Positions 45,170 through 53,751 of a stretch of DNA of 64,000 bases are shown here, in pieces. The DNA lies in contig NZ_NXGA01000001.1 of assembly GCF_002802965.1 (NCBI RefSeq), positions 124,001-188,000 of the forward strand, given 5' to 3'. Under the pieces are notes generated by a model. The model had not been told where the DNA came from and did not search any database. It saw nothing but the letters and a program-made list of their open reading frames with translations. Position 1 is the first letter of the stretch, and every line of letters starts with the position of its first letter. The DNA is from Sporolactobacillus pectinivorans. Lineage in GTDB: Bacteria; Bacillota; Bacilli; Bacillales; Sporolactobacillaceae. Made by a program: the position numbers and the translations under genes.

Positions 45170-45198
45170 TTTACTGATGATAAATAACTGCCTATAAT
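45170..45198 (+). promoter_or_regulatory. Promoter of the EamA transporter gene
   Basis: TTTACT at 45170-45175 and TATAAT at 45193-45198 are spaced 17 bp apart, about 95 bp before the GTG start. Confidence 0.55.
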
Positions 45199-45293
45199 GA
45201 GGACATGGAACAACAAACTCTTTAAGCATTAAACTATTGCCAGTCCGTCCATCTGTCAGATCGGATGAATAGCTGAAGGGAGATCAGCGGATC

Positions 45294-46193
45294 GTGAACA
45301 AGTCTGCTTTTATTAAATTTAGCATCGCCATGACGATCTTTGGTTCGATCGGTTTCTTCCAGCGGTTGACCGGACTGCCATCTATGGAACTTGTCTTTGT
45401 CCGCTGTATCAGTGCCACTGTGTTTCTCACCGCCTACTGGCTGATCAGCGGGCGATTCAAACAGGAAAAATGGCAAAAAAATGAAATGGCCGCCATCATG
45501 ATTGGCGGCGTACTACTTGTTCTAAACTGGATTCTTTTCTTTGCCGCATTTGAAAAAACGGCAATCACTGTGGCAATTTCGATCTATAATCTGGCCCCGA
45601 TCATCATTCTGATCATTGGCTGGGTCTTTTTCAAAGAACGAATCAAATGGCTTGGTATACTGGTTGTTTTTCTCTCCTTTATGGGTACAGTGCTAACCTC
45701 GGGCATCGGCCTGAACGATCTGACCAGCGGTAAATCCGTCGTCGGCCCGCTTTACGCACTATCCGGCGCGTTCCTTTATGCATTTGTGATCCTCTCCGGA
45801 AAATACATTAAGCACGCCAGCCCCTATCTAGTGACGATGATCCAGACCTTTATCGGCGTCATGATGCTGCTTCCGTTCGTTCATTACGCCATATATACAC
45901 ATTTGACCGCTGCCAACTGGTTCTACAGCATATTCACCGGCGTCATGCACACGGGCGTTGTTTATCTGTTGTTTTACGGAAGCATTCGCTCACTCCCTAC
46001 ACCTGTCATTTCCGCGCTGTCCTATCTGGATCCGCTTGTCGCCATCCTGCTGGATGTCTTTGTCACCGGATTTGTTCCTTCTTATCTGCAGATTCTGGGC
46101 ATCGTCATGATCTTTATCGCGCTGTCCTATACACTGATTAAACACGAACCCGCAGATTCAAGAAGCAAGAGTCAGAGTGTCTCAGACAAATAG
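45294..46193 (+). CDS. EamA/DMT superfamily transporter
   Basis: A 299-residue membrane protein with ten predicted helices in two EamA repeats. Helix 1 is FSIAMTIFGSIGFFQRLTGLP; the second repeat starts near VVGPLYALSGAFLYAFVIL. Members export metabolites such as amino acids. GTG 45294 follows AAGGGAG. It is divergent from the LysR gene, which probably controls it, as in many LysR/DMT pairs. The substrate is not evident. Confidence 0.88.
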   Translation: MNKSAFIKFSIAMTIFGSIGFFQRLTGLPSMELVFVRCISATVFLTAYWLISGRFKQEKWQKNEMAAIMIGGVLLVLNWILFFAAFEKTAITVAISIYNLAPIIILIIGWVFFKERIKWLGILVVFLSFMGTVLTSGIGLNDLTSGKSVVGPLYALSGAFLYAFVILSGKYIKHASPYLVTMIQTFIGVMMLLPFVHYAIYTHLTAANWFYSIFTGVMHTGVVYLLFYGSIRSLPTPVISALSYLDPLVAILLDVFVTGFVPSYLQILGIVMIFIALSYTLIKHEPADSRSKSQSVSDK

Positions 46194-46413
46194 TTGCCTG
46201 TGATCCATAACAATAAATTAATTTCAAACACGTTGGCTGCATTATAAATTTGTATGACAAATAAAGACTTTGTTTCAAAGTATCGGCAATGAGTGGATGG
46301 TATTGAAGGGTTAAAGGGGGCTGCGCAATAAATGAGTGAAAAAAGTAATTTTGCTGGTCTGGAGTAAAAAGGTGGATCAGATCCGTCTTCAGTCTTGGCC
46401 CTCACAGTGGTAT
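46194..46413. other. Intergenic region
   Basis: AT-rich DNA after the EamA gene with no supported gene or terminator; the 21-bp repeat array begins at 46414. Confidence 0.4.
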
Positions 46414-46506
46414 ATCAACGAACTTGGAATACTTATCAACAAAAAGCAGGATCGAATCAACGAAGATTCCTCATTTATCAACGAAAATGAGGAAAGTATC
46501 AGCAAA
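46414..46506 (+). repeat. Array A of the 21-bp phased repeat (five units)
   Basis: The motif ATCAACGAA (variants ATCAACAAA, ATCAGCAAA) starts at 46414, 46435, 46456, 46477 and 46498, exactly 21 bp apart, with unrelated 12-bp fillers. The reading frame stays open and would encode heptads (INE....). It lies just upstream of the TetR promoter. Same motif family as the arrays at 57043 and 61382, in the opposite orientation. Confidence 0.8.
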
Positions 46507-46532
46507 ACCAGACTTCCCGCGTAAATCAGGTA

Positions 46533-46561
46533 TTGATAACTAACTAACGTTAGTTTATAAT
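46533..46561 (+). promoter_or_regulatory. Promoter and operator of the TetR gene
   Basis: TTGATA at 46533-46538 and TATAAT at 46556-46561 have a 17-bp spacer. The perfect palindrome AACTAACGTTAGTT (46542-46555) fills the spacer and is the likely autorepressor site. Confidence 0.8.
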
Positions 46562-46593
46562 TACCTCTGAAAGCAAATAGAAGGAGGCAAAGA

Positions 46594-47208
46594 ATGAGTA
46601 CAAAGCAAGACATTTTTGATTGCGCGCTCGCTCTTTTTTCCGAAAAAGGGTATAACGGTATATCAATACGTGATATTGCGCAAAAAGTCGGCATTAAAGG
46701 AAGTTCCATCTATAATCACTATCATGGGAAAAAGGCAATCATGGATGACATCTGCCAGACCTTCGTAAAAACGTTAGCATTTTCACGTCCCCCAATTGCT
46801 GAAATTGAAAAAAAAATTGATACGATGACTGCCGGAGAAGTGATTAAATCCTTAATTATCGCTTACGGTACACGGATTAACGAGAAATGGACACAGATGG
46901 CCCGGTTAATTTTTTCAGAACACTTCTACAACGATGCGGCGAGAAAAATTTTTCTTGAGGAAATTCTTGAAAATAACGTTTCTTATTATGTATCTGTTCT
47001 GACGGAGATGGAGCGCAAAGGAAAAATTAAAGGGATTGATAAGCTTCTGGTCGCTACCCTTTTCAACAATGAGCAGGTGATGCTGTCTATGCAGTACGCG
47101 CATTGCCGCACAGGTGAAGAGAGGAAAAAGCTTGCTGAGCTGATGATGCAAAGCGCAGATTATTTTTTTGAAAAAATGGAGGCTAAAAAAGATGAAGGCA
47201 GCAAATAA
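46594..47208 (+). CDS. TetR-family transcriptional regulator
   Basis: A 204-residue regulator. The N-terminal domain DIFDCALALFSEKGYNGISIRDIAQKVGIKGSSIYNHYHGKKAIMDDI is a typical TetR helix-turn-helix, followed by an all-helical ligand domain. AAGGAGG precedes the ATG. The strong palindrome in its own promoter indicates autoregulation. It overlaps the downstream membrane protein gene by 17 bp, so that gene is its likely target. Confidence 0.92.
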   Translation: MSTKQDIFDCALALFSEKGYNGISIRDIAQKVGIKGSSIYNHYHGKKAIMDDICQTFVKTLAFSRPPIAEIEKKIDTMTAGEVIKSLIIAYGTRINEKWTQMARLIFSEHFYNDAARKIFLEEILENNVSYYVSVLTEMERKGKIKGIDKLLVATLFNNEQVMLSMQYAHCRTGEERKKLAELMMQSADYFFEKMEAKKDEGSK

Positions 47209-47653
47209 AAAAACAATATCCTGTTATGTGCTGATCATTTTGCACTTCTTACTCGGTATCGGAGCGTTCATTGGCGGCGGATTCTTAATCCTGGCTCCGA
47301 ACGGATCGCTTCTCAGCATGCCGCTTTCACTCCTGAAATACAGCTCGTTTCACTCATTTCTAATCCCGGGAATCATCTTATTTCTTGCGCTAGGCGTTTA
47401 CCCTCTGCTCGTAGCCATATTTCTGATCAGTGAAAAGCCATTCCCCGTTGCTGAAGCTTTCAATTTATATAAAAATACCCATTGGGCATGGATCCACTCG
47501 TTTTATGTTGGCTTTATCCTGATTATCTGGCTAACGGTGGAAATCTATATATTGCAGGGAATTGGCATTGTTCACGTCATTTATATGTTTCTTGCGGTGG
47601 CTATTCAGGCCGTTACATTGCTTCCTTCAGTAAAAGGACATTATACTTATTAA
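47192..47653 (+). CDS. Four-helix membrane protein of unknown function
   Basis: A 153-residue protein with four predicted helices (ISCYVLIILHFLLGIGAFIGGGF; FLIPGIILFLALGVYPLLVAIFL; FYVGFILIIWLTVEIYIL; HVIYMFLAVAIQAVTLL). I do not recognise a named family, though such proteins are often paired with TetR genes. ATG 47192 follows TGGAGG inside the TetR gene. A strong hairpin at 47674 ends the operon. Confidence 0.75.
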   Translation: MKAANKKTISCYVLIILHFLLGIGAFIGGGFLILAPNGSLLSMPLSLLKYSSFHSFLIPGIILFLALGVYPLLVAIFLISEKPFPVAEAFNLYKNTHWAWIHSFYVGFILIIWLTVEIYILQGIGIVHVIYMFLAVAIQAVTLLPSVKGHYTY

Positions 47654-47673
47654 TAAATCAAAATCAACATATT

Positions 47674-47717
47674 GAACACGAGCGGGCACTTTCCTTCAGT
47701 GCCTGCTCATGTTCGTT
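47674..47717. terminator. Convergent terminator hairpin
   Basis: GAACACGAGCGGGCACT and AGTGCCTGCTCATGTTC pair with few mismatches between two convergent genes. T-rich sequence follows on the plus strand (GTTTCTC). Confidence 0.6.
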
Positions 47718-47719
47718 TC

Positions 47720-48112
47720 TCATTCCATATTCAACTGCCGTTCCTGTTCTCGTTTTTGCTGCTTAACTTGCGCAGAATACTTCTTCCCCCATGTTCTCAT
47801 ACTGATAATGATCGGCGACAACGTTTCACCGAATTCTGTCAGCGAATATTCCACTTTCGGCGGAACAACAGGGTAAACTTCCCGATGGACGATTCCGTCA
47901 TTCTCCAGTTCCCGAAGCTGCAACGTCAGCATACGCTGCGTGATTCCGGGAATTAATCGCCTGAATTCGTTGAACCGCCGTGTTTTATAAAGCAGATGGA
48001 AGAGAATCACACCCTTCCATTTACCCCCGATGATGTCCAGTGTGACTTCGACCGGACAGGCGTACTCAAGACTATCTGTACACCTTCCGTACCCTTCTTT
48101 TCGATTTCTCAT
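47720..48112 (-). CDS. HxlR-family transcriptional regulator
   Basis: A 130-residue winged-helix regulator. [52 protein letters not shown] is the HxlR signature, with the sensing Cys at the start as in YodB/HypR thiol-based repressors of quinone and electrophile stress. AAGGAGG precedes the ATG. It diverges from a zinc-ADH-like oxidoreductase, the usual target of such regulators. The near-palindrome GGTATA...TATACC at 48130 lies between them. Confidence 0.92.
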   Translation of the reverse strand: MRNRKEGYGRCTDSLEYACPVEVTLDIIGGKWKGVILFHLLYKTRRFNEFRRLIPGITQRMLTLQLRELENDGIVHREVYPVVPPKVEYSLTEFGETLSPIIISMRTWGKKYSAQVKQQKREQERQLNME

Positions 48113-48129
48113 GGTATGCCTCCTTTCTC

Positions 48130-48152
48130 GGTATACATAGTGATACTATACC
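48130..48152. promoter_or_regulatory. Candidate HxlR operator
   Basis: An imperfect dyad with outer arms GGTATA and TATACC lies 18 bp upstream of the HxlR start, between the divergent genes. Placement fits repression of both. Confidence 0.5.
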
Positions 48153-48236
48153 ACATCATTGTGCGTACTTATGTTTTTTTAATCTATACTTTATATTAGA
48201 ACTGTAAGAAAAACACAGTCAAAAGGAGAGATCGGT

Positions 48237-49259
48237 ATGACAGAAATGAAAGCTGTAGGCTTGTACAAATACCTCCCCATCAATGATCCCGAAAGTCTGA
48301 TCGACGTGACCATACCCAAACCGAAAGCAGCGGGACATGATCTTTTAGTTAAAATAAAAGCAATCTCTGTCAATCCTGTCGATGTGAAAGTCAGAGCCCC
48401 TAAAGATAAAGCAGAACAAACACCCAAAATACTGGGCTGGGATGTCGCAGGTGTTGTCAAAGAAGTAGGTGAGGCAGTCACACTTTTTCAGCCAGGTGAT
48501 GAAGTCTACTATGCCGGATCGATTGACCGTCAGGGATGCTACAGTGAATATCAACTTGTAGAAGAGAACATCGTCGCAAAAAAACCGGCTTCGCTCAGCT
48601 TTGCGGAAGCAGCCGCGCTGCCATTAACAACGATTACCGCTTGGGAAGCCCTGTTTGATCGCCTTAGTGTTTCAAAAACAAAGGATGATAACAAAGGAAA
48701 GTCCATTCTGATCATCAACGCGGCCGGTGGTGTGGGGTCGATTGCCACGCAGTTAGCCAGCTATTTGGGCCTAACGGTCATCGGTACCGCGTCCAGAACT
48801 GAAACCGCAGAGTGGGCCAAACAGCGTGGTGCGCACATTATCATTAATCACCATGAAGACTTTCTTCCACAGCTTGAAAAAGAAGGCACCCCTGCTGTCG
48901 ACTACATTTTATGCCTGCACTCTACGGACAGGCATTGGAACAATATGGCGCAGGTGATTGCTCCTCAAGGACACATTGCTTCAATCGTTGAAACAGAAAA
49001 GGTTCACGATCTGGGTCTATTAAAGAGTAAAAGTGTTTCGTTTGCATGGGAATTTATGTTTACGCGGGCACTTTATCAAACAGAGGACCGTATCGAACAA
49101 CACCGACTGCTCGATGAAGTGGCAAAGTTGGTGGATCAGGGGATCATTAAAACCACAATCAATAAACAGCTGAAAGGGATTAATGCGGCTACCCTTCGCG
49201 AAGCGCATCAAATCATTGAATCCAATCAAATGATCGGAAAATTAGTTGTTGTCGAATAA
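48237..49259 (+). CDS. Zinc-binding alcohol dehydrogenase family oxidoreductase (quinone-reductase-like)
   Basis: A 340-residue medium-chain dehydrogenase. The catalytic half contains SVNPVDVKVRA and LGWDVAGVVKEVG; the Rossmann motif is NAAGGVGSIATQLA near 165. The catalytic zinc-binding Cys and the structural Cys cluster are absent, as in quinone oxidoreductases and the YogA/AdhB-like group. It probably reduces quinones or unsaturated aldehydes with NADPH. AAGGAG precedes the ATG. A terminator follows at 49296. Confidence 0.9.
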   Translation: MTEMKAVGLYKYLPINDPESLIDVTIPKPKAAGHDLLVKIKAISVNPVDVKVRAPKDKAEQTPKILGWDVAGVVKEVGEAVTLFQPGDEVYYAGSIDRQGCYSEYQLVEENIVAKKPASLSFAEAAALPLTTITAWEALFDRLSVSKTKDDNKGKSILIINAAGGVGSIATQLASYLGLTVIGTASRTETAEWAKQRGAHIIINHHEDFLPQLEKEGTPAVDYILCLHSTDRHWNNMAQVIAPQGHIASIVETEKVHDLGLLKSKSVSFAWEFMFTRALYQTEDRIEQHRLLDEVAKLVDQGIIKTTINKQLKGINAATLREAHQIIESNQMIGKLVVVE

Positions 49260-49295
49260 AGCATTAAAATTCCAGTATATCCAGATTTCATATTA

Positions 49296-49347
49296 TAAAA
49301 AGCTTGATCAAATTGAGGCTCCTCCTCTCTTTAATCAAGCTTTATTT
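49296..49347 (+). terminator. Terminator of the zinc-ADH-like gene
   Basis: AAAAGCTTGAT and ATCAAGCTTT pair with an inner GAGG/CCTC stem, followed by a T-rich tail. Confidence 0.7.
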
Positions 49348-49429
49348 AACAATGCAATAGTTGCAATGAAGGTTGGGAAAAGAAAAGATATCCGCATTAA
49401 TCTCTTTCGCGGTGATACCAATCGATGGT

Positions 49430-49606
49430 TTAAAGCAGAGCGAACGAGTTCACGATAGCTGTTATAATAGCACAGCAGCCAAACAAAATCACCCACCATG
49501 CCCATTTATTTTCAATGCTTTTAAGTTTACAGACAAGCAGCGAAACAATACCTATTATTAACAATAATGCACCCAGTATCAATCCTAATATGATACCTAT
49601 TTCCAT
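49430..49606 (-). CDS. 58-residue two-helix membrane protein
   Basis: Start MEIGIILGLILGALLLIIGI, a short basic loop with KLKSIENKW, and a second helix AWWVILFGCCAIITA. ATG 49606 has a perfect AGGAG nine bases upstream. It lies 204 bp downstream of the bacitracin-type ABC permease on the same strand, so it may be a small accessory protein of that exporter. Family not recognised. Confidence 0.6.
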   Translation of the reverse strand: MEIGIILGLILGALLLIIGIVSLLVCKLKSIENKWAWWVILFGCCAIITAIVNSFALL

Positions 49607-49809
49607 TTCTTATGCTCCTCGCATTCATCTATTCAATCTATTTTCATAACAGTTCCATCGTAATAAAAATATCGAGTGTAGGTTTAAAATTTAATCAAAA
49701 CATTGCTTAACATTTTAATTTACCGTTAATGAAAGAGCTGATTTCAAAAATTTTTTGATCATTCTAGAGTTATGTTATTCCAATAAAGCATCCGATCTTT
49801 GAACATCAC

Positions 49810-50508
49810 TTAATTTACATCAATACGATCAATTTTTCGAATCGTCCCTGCAACAATGCAAAGCGCAATTAACGCTAAGCCAAGTGGAATATAAATAATG
49901 CTGGCGAGTGAGAAACTCGGTCCCACAGATGAACTCGTCACCATTACAATCAAAAGTGAGGATACAATTGTTGTCGGTGTTGAATACTTGATCATTCCAA
50001 AGTATAAGGGTACAAGTCCCGCCCCTGCCGTTGCCAGGTTAAACAGTATTAACTTTACTATTGCTGCGAGAAAATCTGCTGGCGTCAAATTCATCGCGGA
50101 AGTCAAATGGACGATTTGATTCAGTCCAAAAAAACCGATGATCACTATAATATTTGAGAGGGTCATCGCAATGAACGTCATACAAAAGATAAGAATCAAC
50201 TTGGCACTCAGAATCCTTTTTCGGTTAATTGGGTAGGAAAACATGACAAGGATTGTCCGGTTCTTAAACTCTTCAATGATTATCTTCGAAATAAGTACAG
50301 CGGCAAAAACAATAAAGACACCCCTGACAAAGGCCCCGATGAACATTAAATAATCTGCGGAATTACTTATTCCTTGCTGTCCGTCGCTCCTTTCCATTAT
50401 TGGAAGCAGACATGAAAAAACCAGAATGAAGATGGTTGCAAGAACGGCCCCCTTAACAAACCATTCTAATTTATTTTTTTGCTGCTCAAGTTTTATCAAA
50501 TGGAACAA
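49810..50508 (-). CDS. ABC-2 type permease (bacitracin-exporter-like)
   Basis: A 232-residue membrane protein with six predicted helices. The motif ISKIIIEEFKNRTILVMFSYPINRKRILSAKLIL is the coupling-helix segment shared by BcrB/YcbO-like permeases of antimicrobial-peptide exporters. AAGGAGG precedes the ATG. It follows its ATPase by 65 bp. Likely removes or shields peptide antibiotics such as bacitracin; the target is inferred from the neighbourhood. Confidence 0.88.
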   Translation of the reverse strand: MFHLIKLEQQKNKLEWFVKGAVLATIFILVFSCLLPIMERSDGQQGISNSADYLMFIGAFVRGVFIVFAAVLISKIIIEEFKNRTILVMFSYPINRKRILSAKLILIFCMTFIAMTLSNIIVIIGFFGLNQIVHLTSAMNLTPADFLAAIVKLILFNLATAGAGLVPLYFGMIKYSTPTTIVSSLLIVMVTSSSVGPSFSLASIIYIPLGLALIALCIVAGTIRKIDRIDVN

Positions 50509-50573
50509 TGGAATCTCCTCCTTGATTATGTCGAATGGGCTGCTTTACCAGACTTCTTTTCTTTATCTGGAAA

Positions 50574-51497
50574 TTAGATCATCGGCTGATCGAGCTCAAC
50601 CTTTTTTATAAAATACTCTTCCAGTGTTGTCCGTTTCCTATCAATTGACTCAATATTAATATCTTCCATTATTAAAGTCTTTGAGATGGTCGACTGAGGC
50701 ACTTCTGTGGCATAGATGCGGATGATTTGATCATCAATCACCTTAAAACTATTAATACCCAGTTTATCATGCAGAACCATTGCTGCCTTCCTCTGCTGAC
50801 TTGTTACGATTTCAATATACTCTGTATTTCTCGCCTTTATCGTAGCCATAGACTCTTCTTCAATCAGTTTGCCGTTCTTAATGACGCCGATCGTGTCCGC
50901 GATCTGTTCAATTTCACCAATAATATGGCTGGAAATCAAAATGGTCATACTGTACTCTTTATTCAGTGTGGTGAATAACCGTCTCATCGCCTTAATTCCA
51001 GCAGGATCCAAGCCGTTAATCGGTTCATCCAAAATGAGAAATTCCGGTTTTGTAAGGATCGCCCGTGCGACACAAAGGCGCTGTCTCATCCCTAATGAGA
51101 AGTTTTTCGGAAGCTTATTTTCAACACTTTCGAGACCCACCTGATCTAATACATCGCGAATTCTTTTTTTGTCGTGATAGCCCATGTACGCACAATGCAG
51201 TTCTAAATTTTCCAACACAGTCATTTTTTCATAAAAAATCGGATACTCAATCATACTGCCTATTCGCTTTAAAAAATCGAATGAATCATGTTTCAGTGGT
51301 TTCCCGAAGATTGTAATGTCGCCATGCGACGGCTTAATCATATTGGTCAGCATCTTCATGATCGTTGACTTACCCGCGCCATTTGGTCCGAGAAACCCGT
51401 ATATTTCACCTTGTCTAATGTTCATCGTTACATTAGATACAACATCCTGCCCTTGAAATGTTTTTGTCAGATTGCTTGTCTGTGCGACATAACTCAT
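50574..51497 (-). CDS. ABC transporter ATP-binding protein (BcrA/YcbN-like)
   Basis: A 307-residue ATPase: Walker A GPNGAGKST (near 38-46), signature FSLGMRQRLCVARAIL, Walker B FLILDEPINGLDP, switch region SSHIIGEI. The C-terminal domain YATEVPQSTISKTLIMEDINIESIDRKRTTLEEYF is that of the BcrA group. GAGGAGG precedes the ATG. It forms an operon with the permease and sits downstream of the RR-HK pair, the order of B. subtilis ycbLMNO. Confidence 0.93.
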   Translation of the reverse strand: MSYVAQTSNLTKTFQGQDVVSNVTMNIRQGEIYGFLGPNGAGKSTIMKMLTNMIKPSHGDITIFGKPLKHDSFDFLKRIGSMIEYPIFYEKMTVLENLELHCAYMGYHDKKRIRDVLDQVGLESVENKLPKNFSLGMRQRLCVARAILTKPEFLILDEPINGLDPAGIKAMRRLFTTLNKEYSMTILISSHIIGEIEQIADTIGVIKNGKLIEEESMATIKARNTEYIEIVTSQQRKAAMVLHDKLGINSFKVIDDQIIRIYATEVPQSTISKTLIMEDINIESIDRKRTTLEEYFIKKVELDQPMI

Positions 51498-51528
51498 TGT
51501 GAACCTCCTCGTTTTGCTAACTGTTTTC

Positions 51529-51584
51529 AGTATAACGAGAGACCGTTGCTTTTTTCTGTCTTGATTCTTACGAAAATCTTAAGA
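51529..51584 (-). promoter_or_regulatory. ABC operon promoter with OmpR-type direct repeat
   Basis: On the minus strand TAAGA occurs twice 11 bp apart (within 51566-51584), 31 bp upstream of a TATACT -10 box (51534-51529). No good -35 is visible. This is the layout of a promoter activated by an OmpR-family response regulator, here the one at 52810. Confidence 0.6.
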
Positions 51585-51602
51585 TGACGATAGCTACCTT
51601 TT

Positions 51603-51880
51603 AGAGGGTGTTCAAAAAGCCCACCGAATGATCAGCGGCGAATCTCAACGCCCGCTTGTTCCTCCGATCCTCACGTAGTGCCAATGAGGAACTTCAACTA
51701 AAGACGCTCACGTCCTGTGAGCAACGTTGAAGTCACCACATCCTGTGGAAGGCCGGTCCTCGAAACTTCGCCGCCTCGACCTTCCGACGGTCATGGACGA
51801 CCTAGTGCAGGCGTTGCAACACGATGTTGCATTTTTAGCCTGCAACCGTTCTCCTTCGTCACCCTTTTGAACAGGCTCTT
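51603..51880. mobile_element. MITE-like element (about 280 bp)
   Basis: Imperfect terminal inverted repeats AGAGGGTGTTCAAAAAG (left) and CTTTTGAACAGGCTCTT (right) enclose a non-coding, GC-richer interior with several short dyads. No transposase is encoded. The right end lies inside the 3' end of the histidine kinase gene and supplies its last codons. Confidence 0.65.
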
Positions 51881-52809
51881 TTAAGGTATTTCAATGAAAA
51901 TGTAAACGACGTTTTTTCAAATGGCTTGGACTGTACTGAAATGTCTCCTCGCATCTCTTCAATCAGTCTTTTTGTGATCGTTAAACCCAGACCACTGCCC
52001 TGAAATGCTTTGTTTCTTGACTCTTCAAGTGTGAACATGCGTTCAAACACACTTTCCTGCTCGGTTTCATTAATCCCTTTTCCATGATCGGATACTTCCA
52101 CATGGACGCGCTCTTCATCATAAAATACTTTTAAACCGATCATCTTACCATCCGCACCATAGCGAAGGGCATTTGAAATCAGGTTATTTAATACACGGTT
52201 TAATGCTTCCTCATTCCCAAGCGCAAAAATCGGTTTCTCAGGTATTTCGATAACAGTTTCCAGTCCTTTTGTTTGGATCCAATCATAAAACAATAGAATA
52301 TTTTTTTTACATATCTCAGTTAGATTAACTTTATCAAGTGGAATCTCTTTATCACCAGACTCGAGCTTTGCTAAATCAAAAAAAGTATTCATTAACGCAA
52401 TAAGCTCAATCGTTTTATCATGTACTTGCTGCAGCAGACGCGCGCGCTCTTTATCATCAATCTGAGGTTGGCTCTGAAGCATTTCAGTATAGCCCGCAAT
52501 CACGGTCAGTGGCGTTTTGAGGTCGTGAGATACATTTGCCAACATCCGCTTCATCGAGGCTTCCATCCTTATAAACTGACGTGAATGTTCTTGATTTTCA
52601 TCTAATCGTTGATTTAGCTGAACAAGCAGCCCAATCAGTTGCTTATCATCTGATGCGAGCAGGAGCCGTTCCTTTGACTGCGACACTGTGATCTGCTCAA
52701 GTTTATTTGTTATGTAGACGAGGTTCTTATTTCTTATCTTCTTTTGTTGAAATTGATAAATGGTACAGATGAGAAGGATAATGACAATACAGCTTAATAA
52801 AGCGATCAT
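51859..52809 (-). CDS. Sensor histidine kinase
   Basis: A 316-residue kinase with a single N-terminal transmembrane helix and almost no extracellular part, as in intramembrane-sensing kinases linked to ABC exporters. The H-box is NVSHDLKTPLTVI (His near 95), the N-box NRVLNNLISNALRYG, and G-boxes DHGKGI and GSGLGLTI follow. The final residues RACSKG and the stop codon come from the MITE at 51603; the family normally ends near SLKYLK. It directly abuts the response regulator. Confidence 0.92.
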   Translation of the reverse strand: MIALLSCIVIILLICTIYQFQQKKIRNKNLVYITNKLEQITVSQSKERLLLASDDKQLIGLLVQLNQRLDENQEHSRQFIRMEASMKRMLANVSHDLKTPLTVIAGYTEMLQSQPQIDDKERARLLQQVHDKTIELIALMNTFFDLAKLESGDKEIPLDKVNLTEICKKNILLFYDWIQTKGLETVIEIPEKPIFALGNEEALNRVLNNLISNALRYGADGKMIGLKVFYDEERVHVEVSDHGKGINETEQESVFERMFTLEESRNKAFQGSGLGLTITKRLIEEMRGDISVQSKPFEKTSFTFSLKYLKRACSKG

Positions 52810-53517
52810 TTAAAATTCTCCCAGCTTGTACCCGATCCCCCATAGTGTTTTGATATAGACTGGTTTAGATGGGGTATCTTCAATTTTTTCTCTTAGGCGG
52901 CTCATGTGAACGTTAATAATATTTTCGTCATCATAGTAATCGTCGCCCCAAACCGAACGATAAATTTGTTCTTTTGTAAATACCTTTTTCCGATTGTTAA
53001 AAAACAAAAGGAGAATTTCCCATTCCTTTGATGTTAAGTTAATCTCAACACCCTTCTTCGTTAAACGATGATTATCCACATCTAACACAAGCTCATGGAC
53101 TGTAATGTTTGATTGATTTGATTCGGTCTGACTAACCATGTACTGTGTCGCTCTTCTTATGGCAGCTTTCACTCTTGCTGCAAGTTCAATCATTGAAAAT
53201 GGTTTGGCAATATAGTCATCCGCACCAAAACCAAGCCCCAACGCTTTATCGACCTCACTGTCTTTTGCTGACATAATAATGACAGGAATGTAACTTTCTG
53301 CCCTCACTAATTGAAGAAAATCCATGCCGTTTAACTTTGGCAGCATCAAGTCCAGCAAAACCAAGTCATAATGCAATTGCTTAAAGGCACTCGTCGCCGC
53401 CTCACCATCAAAGACACATGCAACATGAAAACCCTCATTCGTTAAATAGCTTTTTACCATATCGCTAATCGATCGATCATCCTCAACAAGTAAGATCGTC
53501 TTCTGCAAAAGCAACAC
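52810..53517 (-). CDS. OmpR-family response regulator
   Basis: A 235-residue regulator: receiver domain with LLVEDD, phospho-acceptor Asp in LLDLMLPK near 57, Ser/Thr and Lys in MSAKD and IAKPF; then a winged-helix DNA-binding domain ending HMSRLREKIED...YKLGEF. The start is GTG 53517 or a TTG at 53508. It is the first gene of the RR-HK pair and should activate the ABC operon through the repeat at 51566. A terminator stands 28 bp before its start. Confidence 0.93.
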   Translation of the reverse strand: MLLLQKTILLVEDDRSISDMVKSYLTNEGFHVACVFDGEAATSAFKQLHYDLVLLDLMLPKLNGMDFLQLVRAESYIPVIIMSAKDSEVDKALGLGFGADDYIAKPFSMIELAARVKAAIRRATQYMVSQTESNQSNITVHELVLDVDNHRLTKKGVEINLTSKEWEILLLFFNNRKKVFTKEQIYRSVWGDDYYDDENIINVHMSRLREKIEDTPSKPVYIKTLWGIGYKLGEF

Positions 53518-53544
53518 CCCATCTGGAAATGTAAATGACGTTTT

Positions 53545-53588
53545 GAAAAAAACACCTCTTACAGTTACAATATCTCAAGAGGTGTTTT
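53545..53588 (-). terminator. Terminator directly in front of the response regulator gene
   Basis: On the minus strand AACACCTCTT and AAGAGGTGTT form a perfect 10-bp stem with a 16-nt loop and a T6 tail. Only 28 bp separate it from the GTG start, too little for a full promoter plus ribosome binding site. It may end the SMR transcript or act as an attenuator. Confidence 0.75.
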
Positions 53589-53751
53589 CCCACAATATTT
53601 TTTCATTTATTTGAAGTCTGCCTGATCAACTATCTTTTTTGCTTGAAGTAGGCCTAGTGGATCGTTTTTTTTTAAGCAACTTTGTTTAAGGCGCATGATC
53701 CGTCCGCTTTGCGGTAAACGACGAACTGTTCATTAAGCGTTCTTTACTCAT

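Noticed and set aside
46336..46524. ORF across repeat array A as a protein gene
   Set aside because: Its open frame follows from the 21-bp period; the start has no proper ribosome binding site.
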